A stretch of DNA of 64,000 bases from CAZTHM01 sp041946825. GTDB lineage: Bacteria; Acidobacteriota; Terriglobia; UBA7540. The stretch covers positions 35,146 through 99,145 of the forward strand of contig JBHGBD010000017.1 in NCBI GenBank assembly GCA_041946825.1, in the 5' to 3' direction. This document shows, one piece after another, positions 35,922-45,284 of the stretch. The notes under the pieces were generated by a model that was not told the origin of the DNA, did no database searches, and worked only from the letters and a program-made list of their open reading frames with translations. Each line of letters opens with the position of its first letter. Positions within the stretch are counted from its first letter, which is position 1. Made by a program: the position numbers and the translations under genes.

Positions 35922-36617
35922 TTAAGCCACCCTCGCTAGGAGTGCGTCGAGATCGACCTCCAATCCCAGTTTCTGATGAATGTATTTGCTGATAGTCTCC
36001 CGGAGACCCTTGGCTGCTTCGGCCCTCAAGACATCCGGGACAAAGGTTTTCAGCGGGTTATCCCCGAACGCGACAGAAAGCACTCCGCGAACCTGGGCCA
36101 TGGGAAGGAGAGTTTTCAGTTCTTCACGGGCTTGGAGATATTCTTCCCAGTGATCCCATATTTGCCTGTAGTTTTTCTGGCTGATCTGCGATGCGAAGAA
36201 TCCAAAGGCCGCGGACTCGCGATCGCGATGGTTCAGAACAAGGTCCATCACCGATGCGATCGAACAGACATCATCCTGCTTCTTGCGTTTCGTCCACAGG
36301 TCGGGCTCGCTTTCAGCGGCGCTCAGTTCCGGCGCGAAGGTTTCCGCCAGACCCCTGGTACGAAGGAACCGCACCGCGACGTCGTAACTCATGGGGATCA
36401 GGACTTCCGGCGGCATAATGGGCCGGCCCCACTGCTCGGCTATGAATGCGTTGATGTTGTCCGCCGCACGCACGATGACGGCGCCGATCATTCCGGCGAT
36501 GATTCCGGCGCCGGGATTCATTCCGCCGAGGATCCCCGCAAGCCGCTCCACGTTCTGATTCGTAATCAGACCTGAGAGTCGTGCTTCAAGGGCCAGGCCA
36601 TCTATTGAAACGCTCAT
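35922..36617 (-). CDS. Protein of unknown function, coupled to lipoprotein gene
   Basis: 231 residues from the ATG at 36617 (MSVSIDGLALEARLSG); the longer frame upstream looks non-coding. A glycine-rich hydrophobic stretch (ILGGMNPGAGIIAGMIGAVI) at residues ~29-48 could insert in or lie on a membrane. The remainder is charged and helical. No catalytic motif and no recognised family. Spacing of 10 bases to the lipoprotein gene indicates a two-gene operon with a likely envelope role. Confidence 0.6.
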   Translation of the reverse strand: MSVSIDGLALEARLSGLITNQNVERLAGILGGMNPGAGIIAGMIGAVIVRAADNINAFIAEQWGRPIMPPEVLIPMSYDVAVRFLRTRGLAETFAPELSAAESEPDLWTKRKKQDDVCSIASVMDLVLNHRDRESAAFGFFASQISQKNYRQIWDHWEEYLQAREELKTLLPMAQVRGVLSVAFGDNPLKTFVPDVLRAEAAKGLRETISKYIHQKLGLEVDLDALLARVA

Positions 36618-37346
36618 CTCTCGTAACCTGAAAGTTGTCTGGCCAGCAGCCGAGTTTTCCGGATACGGCCATTTCGAATCAGGACCATGTGTACGATTTC
36701 GCGTCGCTTCGCAGCACCCAATTTCCCCGGGCTTCCGGCCGCCGAAGCGGGTCATACCGTGCACGGCGGAGCCGGAGCCCGGAAGGAGTCTGCCGACGCC
36801 GCCTCCCCCTGTGCGTCCTGAGAAATGCAATTCGATTCATTCGCCGCCCAATGCGGAAGGATCGGCGAGTCGCGCGATCGCCCCCACCCAACGAAAAGCC
36901 TAAGCGACGCTGGTCGCAGGACCCGGGCGTGGGCAGGGGCCGCAAGCTTCCCCCCGGTTTCGAAAGAACTGAATTCTCAGCCCGCGAACTACAAAAGCCA
37001 TTGGCATGCAGAGCGATCTGGACGCCTACCAGCCCGGTATGTCGTCACGCAGCCCTGGTCGTTCCCTGTTTGTTCGGCCGAAATAGACTCCCTGAGGCTT
37101 CTCCCCAACCGCGCGTGCTCTACTGGTACTCCATGTGGCGGCCGGTCGGGAATACCCGGATGGTTCAGTGCATACTAGACTTTGGGTAGGGATCATCCCT
37201 CGCCTGAAAGCCTTGGGGAGCGGAAAGGTGCGCGCCTCTGCGTTGTGGGGCAACAGGTAGGGCGGAATGATTGAGGGAATCTGGTCACGAGCCGGCGGAA
37301 CTTGCGGCTTGATTTGGAGGGTTATGGGGGGCGTAGAATCGCAGAT
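36618..37346. other. Long intergenic region between divergent genes
   Basis: 729 bases with no supported gene; open frames here lack protein character. A 13-bp dyad AGGGAT-C-ATCCCT lies at 37188-37200, shortly after a -10-like CATACT (37171-37176) without a matching -35, upstream of the TPR gene at 37347. Confidence 0.5.
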
Positions 37347-38774
37347 ATGAGGATGCGGGCTTCCCTTATTATCTTGATCAGTCTCGTCGCCCTGCTTGGG
37401 CCTCGAAGCGCACGGACCTCGGACCTGACCCCTTTGCCGCACCTCGACATTCAGGAGTTTCCCTCCGAAATTCAGAAGCAGATTCAAGAAGCCTATGATG
37501 CCGCGCAGCGACATCAGGACGATCACGCGGCGGTCGGGAAGCTCGGGATGCTCCTCGACCTGTATAACCGGTCGAGTGCGGCGTCGCTCTGCTACCAACG
37601 TGCGCACGAACTGTCCCCAAAGGAATTCCGGTGGCTGTATTTCCGAGGTTCTCTCCTGCTCAGGAACAAACAGAGGCAGGAGGCCGTGCCGATTCTGAAG
37701 GAAGCGTTGCGGATCCGCCCGGACTATCTGCCGGCTGAATTCAAGCTGGCGGAAGCGCTGGTCGACACCACCCGGGTCAAGGAGGCGGAACGAATCTACA
37801 ACGCACTGGTCGAAAGGTATCCGCAATCGGCGGAAGTCTATTATGGCTTGGCAAGAATCCGCGCCGCCCGCGGCGACACCGCCGGTGCCGTAGCATCCTA
37901 CGCGCGGGCGTGCGAGCTATTCCCCACCTACGGGCCCGCTCACTACGCCTTGGCGCTCGCCTATCGAAAGCTCGGACAGAGCGACAAGGCGCAAGAGCAC
38001 CTGCGTATCTATGAGAAGAACAGGAACGTTGTGCCTCCGGTGGAAGATCCACTCCGCGACGAAATGCGGCAATTGGATTCAAGTGCTGTCTCCTACCTGG
38101 ACCGCGGCGCGGCGCTGGCGCAAGTGGGACGCATCGACGATGCCATTCAGGCCACTGAGAAGGCGGTCGAGCTTGATCCCAACCTGGTGCTGGCGCACAT
38201 CAATCTGGTTTCGCTTTACGGTAGGAAAGGGGACCTCCAGAAGGCCAGGGAGCAGTATCAGGCGGTGATGGCATTGAACCCGAACCAGTCTCCGAAACCT
38301 CACTATGATTACGGCCTTCTGCTGATGATTAAAGGAGAGTACCAGGAGGCCGAAGAGGCTTTAAGGCGCGCGATCCAGATCGATCCGAATTACGCGCAAG
38401 CGCACAACAACCTCGGCTTGGTTCTGGAGCGGCTGGGCAATCTGCCGGCGGCGGTGGATGAGTATCGAAGATGCATCGCGAGTGCTCCTGCCTATCGACC
38501 GGCACACTTCAACCTGGGACGCATCCTGGTCAACCGGGGAGATTACGAAGAAGGGATCCAACAGTTCCTGCAGATCCTTACTCCGGCGGATGAAAGCACG
38601 CCTGCCTACCTCTACGCGCTAGGCGCTGCCTACGGACGGGCTGGCGACCGAATGAAGGCTCTGGACTACCTGCGTCAGGCAAGAAAAGAAGCGGCAACAC
38701 GCGGCCAATCCAAATTGCTCGCCGATATCGAGCAAGATCTCCGCACACTGGAACATCCCGACACCACGCACTAA
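37347..38774 (+). CDS. Secreted TPR-repeat protein
   Basis: 475 residues. Signal peptide (MRMRASLIILISLVALLGPR, cleavage near residue 25), then about ten tetratricopeptide repeats, for example YYGLARIRAARGDTAGAVAS and AHNNLGLVLERLGNLPAAV. It is a protein-protein scaffold in the periplasm or outer surface. The start is one of two close ATGs (37347 or 37353). It stands upstream of the TonB receptor with a separate promoter between. TPR proteins of this kind commonly sit beside TonB receptors and CRTAC1-like genes in Acidobacteriota. The partner is unknown. Confidence 0.85.
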   Translation: MRMRASLIILISLVALLGPRSARTSDLTPLPHLDIQEFPSEIQKQIQEAYDAAQRHQDDHAAVGKLGMLLDLYNRSSAASLCYQRAHELSPKEFRWLYFRGSLLLRNKQRQEAVPILKEALRIRPDYLPAEFKLAEALVDTTRVKEAERIYNALVERYPQSAEVYYGLARIRAARGDTAGAVASYARACELFPTYGPAHYALALAYRKLGQSDKAQEHLRIYEKNRNVVPPVEDPLRDEMRQLDSSAVSYLDRGAALAQVGRIDDAIQATEKAVELDPNLVLAHINLVSLYGRKGDLQKAREQYQAVMALNPNQSPKPHYDYGLLLMIKGEYQEAEEALRRAIQIDPNYAQAHNNLGLVLERLGNLPAAVDEYRRCIASAPAYRPAHFNLGRILVNRGDYEEGIQQFLQILTPADESTPAYLYALGAAYGRAGDRMKALDYLRQARKEAATRGQSKLLADIEQDLRTLEHPDTTH

Positions 38775-39144
38775 GGACCTCTCTTCCTGCTCCCCTCGCA
38801 CGCCCGGTCGATGCGTCCATTTCCTTGGCAGTCCCTGTGCATCGTGACATCCTCCAAACCAATGAAACCCGCCATGAGAACGGCGCTGTTCCTTCGAACC
38901 GAAGGCGGGCGGGGGAATACTGGAATCCCGTCATGTCATCCCGAGCAAAGCATTAACCGGCCCCCTGAAACCAGTTGACACCCGGCCACACTGATGGTAT
39001 ACATACCGGCTGTAAGCTCAGGGCGCATGTAACCCACCAACTGTGCCTTTATGCGGTCGCGAAAGTGCCGCTTTTTCGCGCCGCCTGGTACGCCTTGTCG
39101 TCGGGCAGGAATAAGGGTGAAACATAGAAGAGAGGAGGGCGAGT
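38775..39144. other. Upstream region of TonB receptor gene
   Basis: No gene seen. It contains the strong promoter at 38975-39003 and a roughly 135-nt leader. Confidence 0.6.
38975..39003 (+). promoter_or_regulatory. Strong promoter of TonB receptor gene
   Basis: -35 TTGACA (38975-38980), 17-bp spacer, -10 TATACA (38998-39003). Near-consensus sigma-70-type promoter. Confidence 0.7.
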
Positions 39145-42100
39145 ATGCCCAATAGATTCGTCCGAGCTATGGTTCTCGGATTAGGAGTGGTGTGTATATG
39201 TTGCACCACCTTCTCTCAACCCGTCCACGCACAGGTGCTGTACGGATCCGTGGTGGGCACAATCACGGACCAGTCCGGGGCGGTTGTGCCCGGAGTGCAG
39301 GTCACCATCACCAATGACTCCACGGGTTTCAAGCGCCAGGCAACATCGGACACGACAGGCGTGTACAGGCTCCTGGACCTTCCGCAAGGCACATACACAC
39401 TTGAAGTCTCGGCCAGCGGCTTCAAACCACTCAAACATACCAACGTCAGCGTGCTGATCGGGCAAGTCAACGCGCAAGACGTGCAATTACAGGTTGGAGC
39501 CGTCACGCAGGAGGTGACCGTCCAGGCATCCACGGCCGTGCTGCAAACGGAGAAGGCGGATGTTCACACCACGGTCACGAGTTTTGCCATCGACAACCTG
39601 CCGACGGATCCTTATCGCAACTTCCAGACAGCGAGCCTCCTGGCACCGGGGGTCTTCTCGGACTCGCAGATTACCCGCTCCTACCCCAACTCCTACGCGG
39701 ACACGCCGGAGCGTTCGTTGAATATCGACGCGAACGGCCTGCCTCCGCGTATCAACACCACGCGCGTGGATGGCGCCACGAACCTGTTCATCTGGCTGCC
39801 CAATCACATGCTGGTGATCCCGCCTCAAGACACGATTCAGGAAGTCAACGTTCAGACCTCGAACTATGACGTGGAAAAGGGGCTGACGGCTGGCGTGGCG
39901 ACGGACGTGGTCACGAAATCCGGAACCAATGATCTCCATGGCACTCTCTATGGCTTCCACAGTGACAACGCCCTGGATGCCAGCAACGTCTTCTATCCCG
40001 GCGATCAGAGGAAGGCGAAGCACATTGTGAACCAGGATGGTGGGACCATTGGGGGGCCGATCAAGAAAAACAAGTTGTTCTTCTTCGCCAACTGGGAGGG
40101 CCTGTTCGAACGAAATAACGTTTCGACGGCAACCCTCCTCCCGCCGGTTGCCGCAGGCTCCACCATCAGTAACTGGCGTGGGGGAGACTTCTCCAGCGCG
40201 CTGGGTGAACCTCTCTTCGATTCTGACGGGAATCCCATCATGGTTCCCACCACCGAAGGTGGCAGCGTTCAACTCCAACAGGGAATGGTCTTTGATCCCA
40301 CCACTGGGAATCCGGACGGAACCGGGCGGGCCGTCTTCTCTTCGAACGGGGCCCTGAACGTTATCCCCGCCGACCGGCTCAACCAAGGCGCCATGGCGTT
40401 CTGGAATCTCGTTCCTACGCCCAACTATTTCCCGCAGGGCCAAATCTTCAATCAGGACACGACGGCAAACTACTTCATCAGCAGCGTGCAGAAGGGCACG
40501 CGCCAGATCTTCGGCGGGAAGATCGACTGGAACCGCTCCGACAAGCATACGATTTGGGGCAAGTACATGGGCCAGAACTTCAACTTCGACGACCCCAATT
40601 ATTTTGGCGAGGCAGGAGGGGGCACCCGAAGCACGGGCCTAAGTCACCAATTCGCGCAGACGGAGACCATCGGTCACACCTGGACGGTTTCGCCCAACGT
40701 GGTCGTGACCGGCCACCTGGGTTTCACCCGCATGGCTGAGAACAGCCACAATAGTTCCTTCGGCAAGCCCTTGGGCGAGAGCCTGCTGGGAATTCCGGGT
40801 TCCAATGCTCCGGACGGCGACCCGCTGTATACCGGACTCCCCGGAATCTACATGGGTTACTACTCCGGGGACTTCGATACCCTCGGCGATGCCAACTCGT
40901 GGCAGCCCGTCTTCCGCAACGACTGGACAGTTACCACTTCTCACAACGTCACAGTCGTACGCGGGGCGCATGAGATTCGCTTCGGGTTCGACCTCTCGCA
41001 CAATCACCTGAACCACTGGCAACCCGAAATCTATTGCTGCCCGCGCGGGTATCTGAGTTTCTCTCCGGACAACTCGGGACTGAACCTGCCCGTACTGCCC
41101 GTTGACGCAGACTATACACAGATGCCGGTCTTTACCTCTGACGGGTCGGAAGCGGGCGTGGGTTTTGCTACCGGTCGTCAGAATCGCGTGGCGCTCTTCG
41201 ATATGGGGGTCGTCTCATCCACGAATAAGAGCCGCCAATACATCAAGAATACGGCCATGGACACCCAATCCGCGCTCTACGTCGGTGACCGTTGGAAGGT
41301 CAGCCCCAAGTTCACCTTGGACGTAGGTGTCCGATGGGAATACTTCCCACTCATCGTCCGCGACGGTGCCGTCAAGTTCGAGCAGTACAACCCCGCTACC
41401 AACGAGACGCTCCTCGGCGGGGTGGGAGGTAACCCCATCCATCTGGGGGCAACCTCAAGCAAGAGGCTTTTCATGCCGAGGCTTGGACTCGCCTACCGGT
41501 TTACGGACAAGATGGTAGTGCGAGCCGGCTTCAGCATTTCGAACGATACGCTGCCGCTCGAAAGGCCCTTGCGAGGCTTCTTCCCCCTGTCGCTGGGAGC
41601 CGCCAATGTGGTCCCGGATTCGCCCGTGAGTGCCTGGCAGCCGCTCGGCACTTTCGGGGGTGGGATCCCCTTGATCCCGGATCCCAACATCTCGCAGGGG
41701 GCTATCGTTGCGCCCAATACTGTGGACGTCGGGACTTTGGCTCCAGGCGAATTCAAGCGCGGTTACGTCGAAGCCTGGAACTTCTTTGTTGAACGCCAAC
41801 TGCCAGCCGAATTCCTCCTCAGCGTTGGTTATGTGGGCAATCACTTCGTCCACATGATGAACGGCCGGAACATGAATCCCGCAACGCTGGGCGGGACGAG
41901 TGAAAGCCAACCGCTGTTCGCGGCATTTGGCCGCACGGCGGGCACCTACCTCTTCCAGGGTTATTTGGACACTCATTACAACTCCCTCCAGGTGACGCTC
42001 AATCGGCACTTCAGCAAGGGGTTGTACGTGCAAGGGTCCTACACCTGGTCGAAGGTGATTGGCTACACCAGTGACAACAGTTGGGAAAACGCCCTGAGGT

Positions 42101-42738
42101 TTACGTGCGCGGCCTCTCCGGAGCTACCTCAGGGGTGCCAGCCGCTCAACCGAGGCGTGTCAGACTTCGATCACACCCACATGCTGAAGACAGCGTTCGT
42201 GTACGAACTGCCATTCGGAGCCGGGAAGCCTTGGGCAAATAGTGGCAAGGTTTCCCGAGCGCTTCTGGGCGGGTGGCAGGTCAACGGTGTGTTCAGCGCT
42301 TGGACAGGAGCTCCACTTACCCTGGGCCAGGATGGCGGCGGCAACCTCAACACCCCTGGTACCAGCCAGGATCCGGATCAAATTGCGCCGATCAAGTATC
42401 CGCACGGGGAAGGTCCGGGTCAATTCTGGTTCGATCCCTCCAGCTTCGCTCCGGTCCTGGACAACGGCCGGTTGGGAACGGTGGGACGAAATCCCTCCTG
42501 GCTGAGAGGACCGGGTCTGGTGCAGTTGGATGCCAGCTTGTTCCGGCACTTCAAGATAACCGAGCGCTACGACCTGGAATTCCGGGCGGAGACGCAGAAC
42601 CTGACCAACTCGCCTCACTTCAACAACCCCAACACGACCTGTACGGACGTCCTTGGGAAGTGCGGTGGGAAGTTCGGCCAGATCAGCGCGGGCTACGGTG
42701 AGAGGTATGTCCAGCTGGGACTTAAACTTAGGTTCTGA
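39145..42738 (+). CDS. TonB-dependent receptor with carboxypeptidase-regulatory-like domain
   Basis: 1,197 residues. Signal peptide to about residue 30 (ending PVHAQ), an N-terminal carboxypeptidase-regulatory-like domain (VGTITDQSGAVVPGVQVTIT, then GTYTLEVSASGFK), a plug region (~120-240) and a ~900-residue barrel ending in phenylalanine (VQLGLKLRF), the usual outer-membrane insertion signal. This Oar/SusC-like layout is characteristic of Acidobacteriota. It takes up a large substrate, perhaps glycan or peptide, using TonB energy. GAGGAGGGCGAG precedes the ATG. Flanked by a strong promoter and a clear terminator, so it is a single-gene unit. Confidence 0.9.
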   Translation: MPNRFVRAMVLGLGVVCICCTTFSQPVHAQVLYGSVVGTITDQSGAVVPGVQVTITNDSTGFKRQATSDTTGVYRLLDLPQGTYTLEVSASGFKPLKHTNVSVLIGQVNAQDVQLQVGAVTQEVTVQASTAVLQTEKADVHTTVTSFAIDNLPTDPYRNFQTASLLAPGVFSDSQITRSYPNSYADTPERSLNIDANGLPPRINTTRVDGATNLFIWLPNHMLVIPPQDTIQEVNVQTSNYDVEKGLTAGVATDVVTKSGTNDLHGTLYGFHSDNALDASNVFYPGDQRKAKHIVNQDGGTIGGPIKKNKLFFFANWEGLFERNNVSTATLLPPVAAGSTISNWRGGDFSSALGEPLFDSDGNPIMVPTTEGGSVQLQQGMVFDPTTGNPDGTGRAVFSSNGALNVIPADRLNQGAMAFWNLVPTPNYFPQGQIFNQDTTANYFISSVQKGTRQIFGGKIDWNRSDKHTIWGKYMGQNFNFDDPNYFGEAGGGTRSTGLSHQFAQTETIGHTWTVSPNVVVTGHLGFTRMAENSHNSSFGKPLGESLLGIPGSNAPDGDPLYTGLPGIYMGYYSGDFDTLGDANSWQPVFRNDWTVTTSHNVTVVRGAHEIRFGFDLSHNHLNHWQPEIYCCPRGYLSFSPDNSGLNLPVLPVDADYTQMPVFTSDGSEAGVGFATGRQNRVALFDMGVVSSTNKSRQYIKNTAMDTQSALYVGDRWKVSPKFTLDVGVRWEYFPLIVRDGAVKFEQYNPATNETLLGGVGGNPIHLGATSSKRLFMPRLGLAYRFTDKMVVRAGFSISNDTLPLERPLRGFFPLSLGAANVVPDSPVSAWQPLGTFGGGIPLIPDPNISQGAIVAPNTVDVGTLAPGEFKRGYVEAWNFFVERQLPAEFLLSVGYVGNHFVHMMNGRNMNPATLGGTSESQPLFAAFGRTAGTYLFQGYLDTHYNSLQVTLNRHFSKGLYVQGSYTWSKVIGYTSDNSWENALRFTCAASPELPQGCQPLNRGVSDFDHTHMLKTAFVYELPFGAGKPWANSGKVSRALLGGWQVNGVFSAWTGAPLTLGQDGGGNLNTPGTSQDPDQIAPIKYPHGEGPGQFWFDPSSFAPVLDNGRLGTVGRNPSWLRGPGLVQLDASLFRHFKITERYDLEFRAETQNLTNSPHFNNPNTTCTDVLGKCGGKFGQISAGYGERYVQLGLKLRF

Positions 42739-42751
42739 GGCTGGATGGCTC

Positions 42752-42781
42752 TTGGGGGACGCAGAACCACGCGTCCCCCAA
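42752..42781 (+). repeat. GC-rich hairpin after TonB receptor gene
   Basis: TTGGGGGACGC, 8-nt loop, GCGTCCCCCAA: an 11-bp perfect stem starting 13 bases after the stop. No T run; it may protect the mRNA end or assist the terminator downstream. Confidence 0.5.
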
Positions 42782-42852
42782 CCCTCGCCACGGTCCACGA
42801 GAGCTGATTCTGTGGCCGTAGGGCAGGACGCCAACAAATTCCGATTCATGTC

Positions 42853-42880
42853 GGGCGCGCGTTGCGCGCCCGTTTCTTTT
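42853..42880 (+). terminator. Intrinsic terminator of TonB receptor gene
   Basis: GGGCGCGC, loop GTT, GCGCGCCC followed by GTTTCTTTT. Orientation with the T-rich tail fits the plus strand; it lies between convergent genes. Confidence 0.75.
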
Positions 42881-42908
42881 CGCTTGAACCTTCTCCGGGT
42901 GCCGTGGT

Positions 42909-45119
42909 TCAGGGTTTGGACGCAGGCGCGGAACTGTCTTCAAACTTCTGGCGGTAAGGCTCGCAAGTCTTAGGGCTTTGCTGGCAGAGGGTGTTGAATT
43001 CGCGCTTCGCGTTGGCGCGATCGCCGAGGTTGAGGTAGGCGAAGGCAAGGCTCAGCCGCGCCGGCGTAAGATTCGGATTGAGCTTTAGTGCATTCTGGTA
43101 ACGCTCCGCCGCCTCCTTGTAGCGGCCGACGTTGGCCAGAGCGATTCCCAGATAATGCTCAAGTCGGGGATCTTCCTGCCCGAGTTGTTCGGCTTTGGTC
43201 AACGGGCCGATGGCCTCTTGAAAACGCTTGAGATCGACCAAAGTGATCCCCAGTTCCTGCTGGAAAACGCCGATGGAAGGTTTTGCCTCAGCGGCCTTCA
43301 GCAGGTAGCGATACGCTTCCTCATTCTTTCCTTCCATGCGCGCAATTCTGCCCAGAGCGTGGACGGCGAAGATATCGCGCGGGGATTGGTGAATCACCAG
43401 TTCCAATAGCGGCCGCGCTTTGTCCTCTTCACCCCTAACCATGTAGACGCGCGCCAAACCCATCAGAGCGCGGTCAAACGTCGAATTGAGCTTCAGGCAT
43501 TCTTGATAGCTTTTCTCGGCCTCCTGCCAGCGCTGGGTCATCGAGTAGTTTTCCGCCCGGAGGAAAGGAATCACAAACAGGCGCGGGGCCTCGACGGCGA
43601 TCGGATCGAGGGCCCGATTGGATTCTTCGTAGCGGCCCGCCTCATTCAAGGCATGCGCGCGCATGACGGCCTTGAAAACCTTCAGTTGGTCCTTGGGGTC
43701 GGGGAGAGGTCCGGAACTGGCGGGCGGCGCGGCACTCGAAAAGGTTAGATACCCGAGCGATTTGAGCTTCTCGACGGTCTCCGGAGGAAGCGGCGACGCA
43801 GGCTCCACAGGCGCCTTGGATGCATACCGGCGCTCAATACCGCTCAGTTGCTCGGACAACGCCGCGGCTAATGACCTGCGTTGAGCATAGATGTTATGCC
43901 CTTCCCGGGCATCGTCCTGAAGATTGTAGACCTCGGGGTGTGGGGCCTGGATGTACTTGAAGCGCTCGGTTGTAATGCCTCGCAGCTCGCTCCAACCGAA
44001 TGAATCGCGCGGGTAGAAAGTCTCCGCGTAGACAGGGCGCTCGCGGGCGGAGCCCCGACCGAGAACTTCAGGAGCGAGGCTGGTTCCCTGAAACTGCTGC
44101 CGGAGGGGATCCTGCATGTGGAGCAAATCGAGCAGTGTGGGCGCCACGTCAATAAGGGCCACCTGGTGGTGAACCACGCGCGGCGCGGCCGCCCCAGATG
44201 GCAGTTTGAAAATCAACGGGACATGCAAAGTGGAATTGTAGATGAAGAAGCCATGCTCGTCTTCGCCGTGCTCTCCCAACGACTCGCCGTGATCACTCAT
44301 CAGAGCAATGAGGGTTCGATCGTAGAGGCCATCGCTGCGGAGAAACTGAAATACTCGGGCGAGCTGGCTGTCCGCATAGGCGATTTCGCCGTCGTACCGG
44401 CGTCCCACGAACCGGGTGCGGAAGGGCTCCGGCGGGTTATAGGGAGCGTGGGGATCATAGAGGTGCAGCCAGACAAAGAAAGGGTGCGCGCCCGTCGCGC
44501 TCTTGGAACGGGCCCTGAACCAAGTCAGAAGGTGGTCGACTGTCTCCTCGGCTCGCCGCTCAATATTGCCGGGATTGGCGATTTCCACCTGGCGAACGTT
44601 GAATCTGTCGTCGTATTCCTGGAAACCGCGATTGAATCCCCAGCTTGATTCCAATACAGCCGAGCTCACGAAGGCCGCAGTGTCGTACCCGTGACGCTGG
44701 AAGGCCTCGGCCAGCACGCCGACGTTCTTGCGTAGCGGGCCGCTGGTGAAGCCCCGCAGTCCGTTGTACATGGAATAAGTCCCCGTCAGGATCACGGCGT
44801 GAGAGGGTGGAGTCGTGGGATCCTGAGCCAGGGCGCGGTCGAAACGCACGCCCTGCGCCGCCAACGCGTCCATAGCGGGAGTCTGGGCACTGCGTGCCCC
44901 GTAGCAACCTACGTGATCCGCGCGGAGCGTATCGACGGTGATCAGTAACACGGGCGTCTGAGCAGGAAGGGGTGAGGGAGGTCTCTGGCAGAAGCCGCGA
45001 GGGATACCGACCGCCACAAGGCAGGCAGCGATCAGAAAGCTCATGGTGTGGGGCCAAGGGCCGACTCGCGCCCGACCGACCAGCGTCGCGGTCAGGCGTA
45101 CTGTAACTGTCTTGCCCAT
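42909..45119 (-). CDS. Secreted sulfatase-family hydrolase fused to TPR repeats
   Basis: About 736 residues. Signal region (MSFLIAACLVAVGIPRGFC), then an alkaline-phosphatase-superfamily sulfatase domain: LLITVDTLRADHVGCYG with metal Asp, TTPPSHAVILTG at the nucleophile loop, and MSDHGESLGEHG. The Cys/Ser of the formylglycine motif (CxPxR) is absent; TPPSH occupies that place, so it may be a phosphohydrolase or phosphotransferase rather than a true sulfatase. From ~480, TPR repeats continue to the C-terminus. ATG 45119 (after GAGAGGA) is preferred over two Met codons upstream. A promoter lies at 45158-45186. Close to TonB and CRTAC1 genes. Confidence 0.85.
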   Translation of the reverse strand: MGKTVTVRLTATLVGRARVGPWPHTMSFLIAACLVAVGIPRGFCQRPPSPLPAQTPVLLITVDTLRADHVGCYGARSAQTPAMDALAAQGVRFDRALAQDPTTPPSHAVILTGTYSMYNGLRGFTSGPLRKNVGVLAEAFQRHGYDTAAFVSSAVLESSWGFNRGFQEYDDRFNVRQVEIANPGNIERRAEETVDHLLTWFRARSKSATGAHPFFVWLHLYDPHAPYNPPEPFRTRFVGRRYDGEIAYADSQLARVFQFLRSDGLYDRTLIALMSDHGESLGEHGEDEHGFFIYNSTLHVPLIFKLPSGAAAPRVVHHQVALIDVAPTLLDLLHMQDPLRQQFQGTSLAPEVLGRGSARERPVYAETFYPRDSFGWSELRGITTERFKYIQAPHPEVYNLQDDAREGHNIYAQRRSLAAALSEQLSGIERRYASKAPVEPASPLPPETVEKLKSLGYLTFSSAAPPASSGPLPDPKDQLKVFKAVMRAHALNEAGRYEESNRALDPIAVEAPRLFVIPFLRAENYSMTQRWQEAEKSYQECLKLNSTFDRALMGLARVYMVRGEEDKARPLLELVIHQSPRDIFAVHALGRIARMEGKNEEAYRYLLKAAEAKPSIGVFQQELGITLVDLKRFQEAIGPLTKAEQLGQEDPRLEHYLGIALANVGRYKEAAERYQNALKLNPNLTPARLSLAFAYLNLGDRANAKREFNTLCQQSPKTCEPYRQKFEDSSAPASKP

Positions 45120-45157
45120 CCTCATTCCTCTCAATGCTCAATTACCCGTGCCTATCC

Positions 45158-45186
45158 ATCATATGAATTCAATGACTAACGGTAAA
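45158..45186 (-). promoter_or_regulatory. Promoter candidate for sulfatase-TPR gene
   Basis: Minus strand: -35 TTTACC (45181-45186), 17-bp spacer, -10 TATGAT (45158-45163). About 30 nt of leader before the start codon. Confidence 0.4.
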
Positions 45187-45284
45187 GAGTCAAACTCGAC
45201 ATGCGCGGAAAGGCCTCTGTCATTCAGAATTTGATTCATCGTTTGATGTTGCGAGTTGCGCGCCGCGAATGTTAAGAATAGTTT

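Noticed and set aside
36635..37189. 184-codon plus-strand frame in the long intergenic region
   Set aside because: No ribosome-binding site, low-complexity basic composition and no recognisable fold; the overlapping frame at 36825-37178 is equally unconvincing.
39487..40548. 353-codon minus-strand frame inside the TonB receptor
   Set aside because: Shadow of the receptor gene; composition rich in Arg, Gly and Val without domain pattern.
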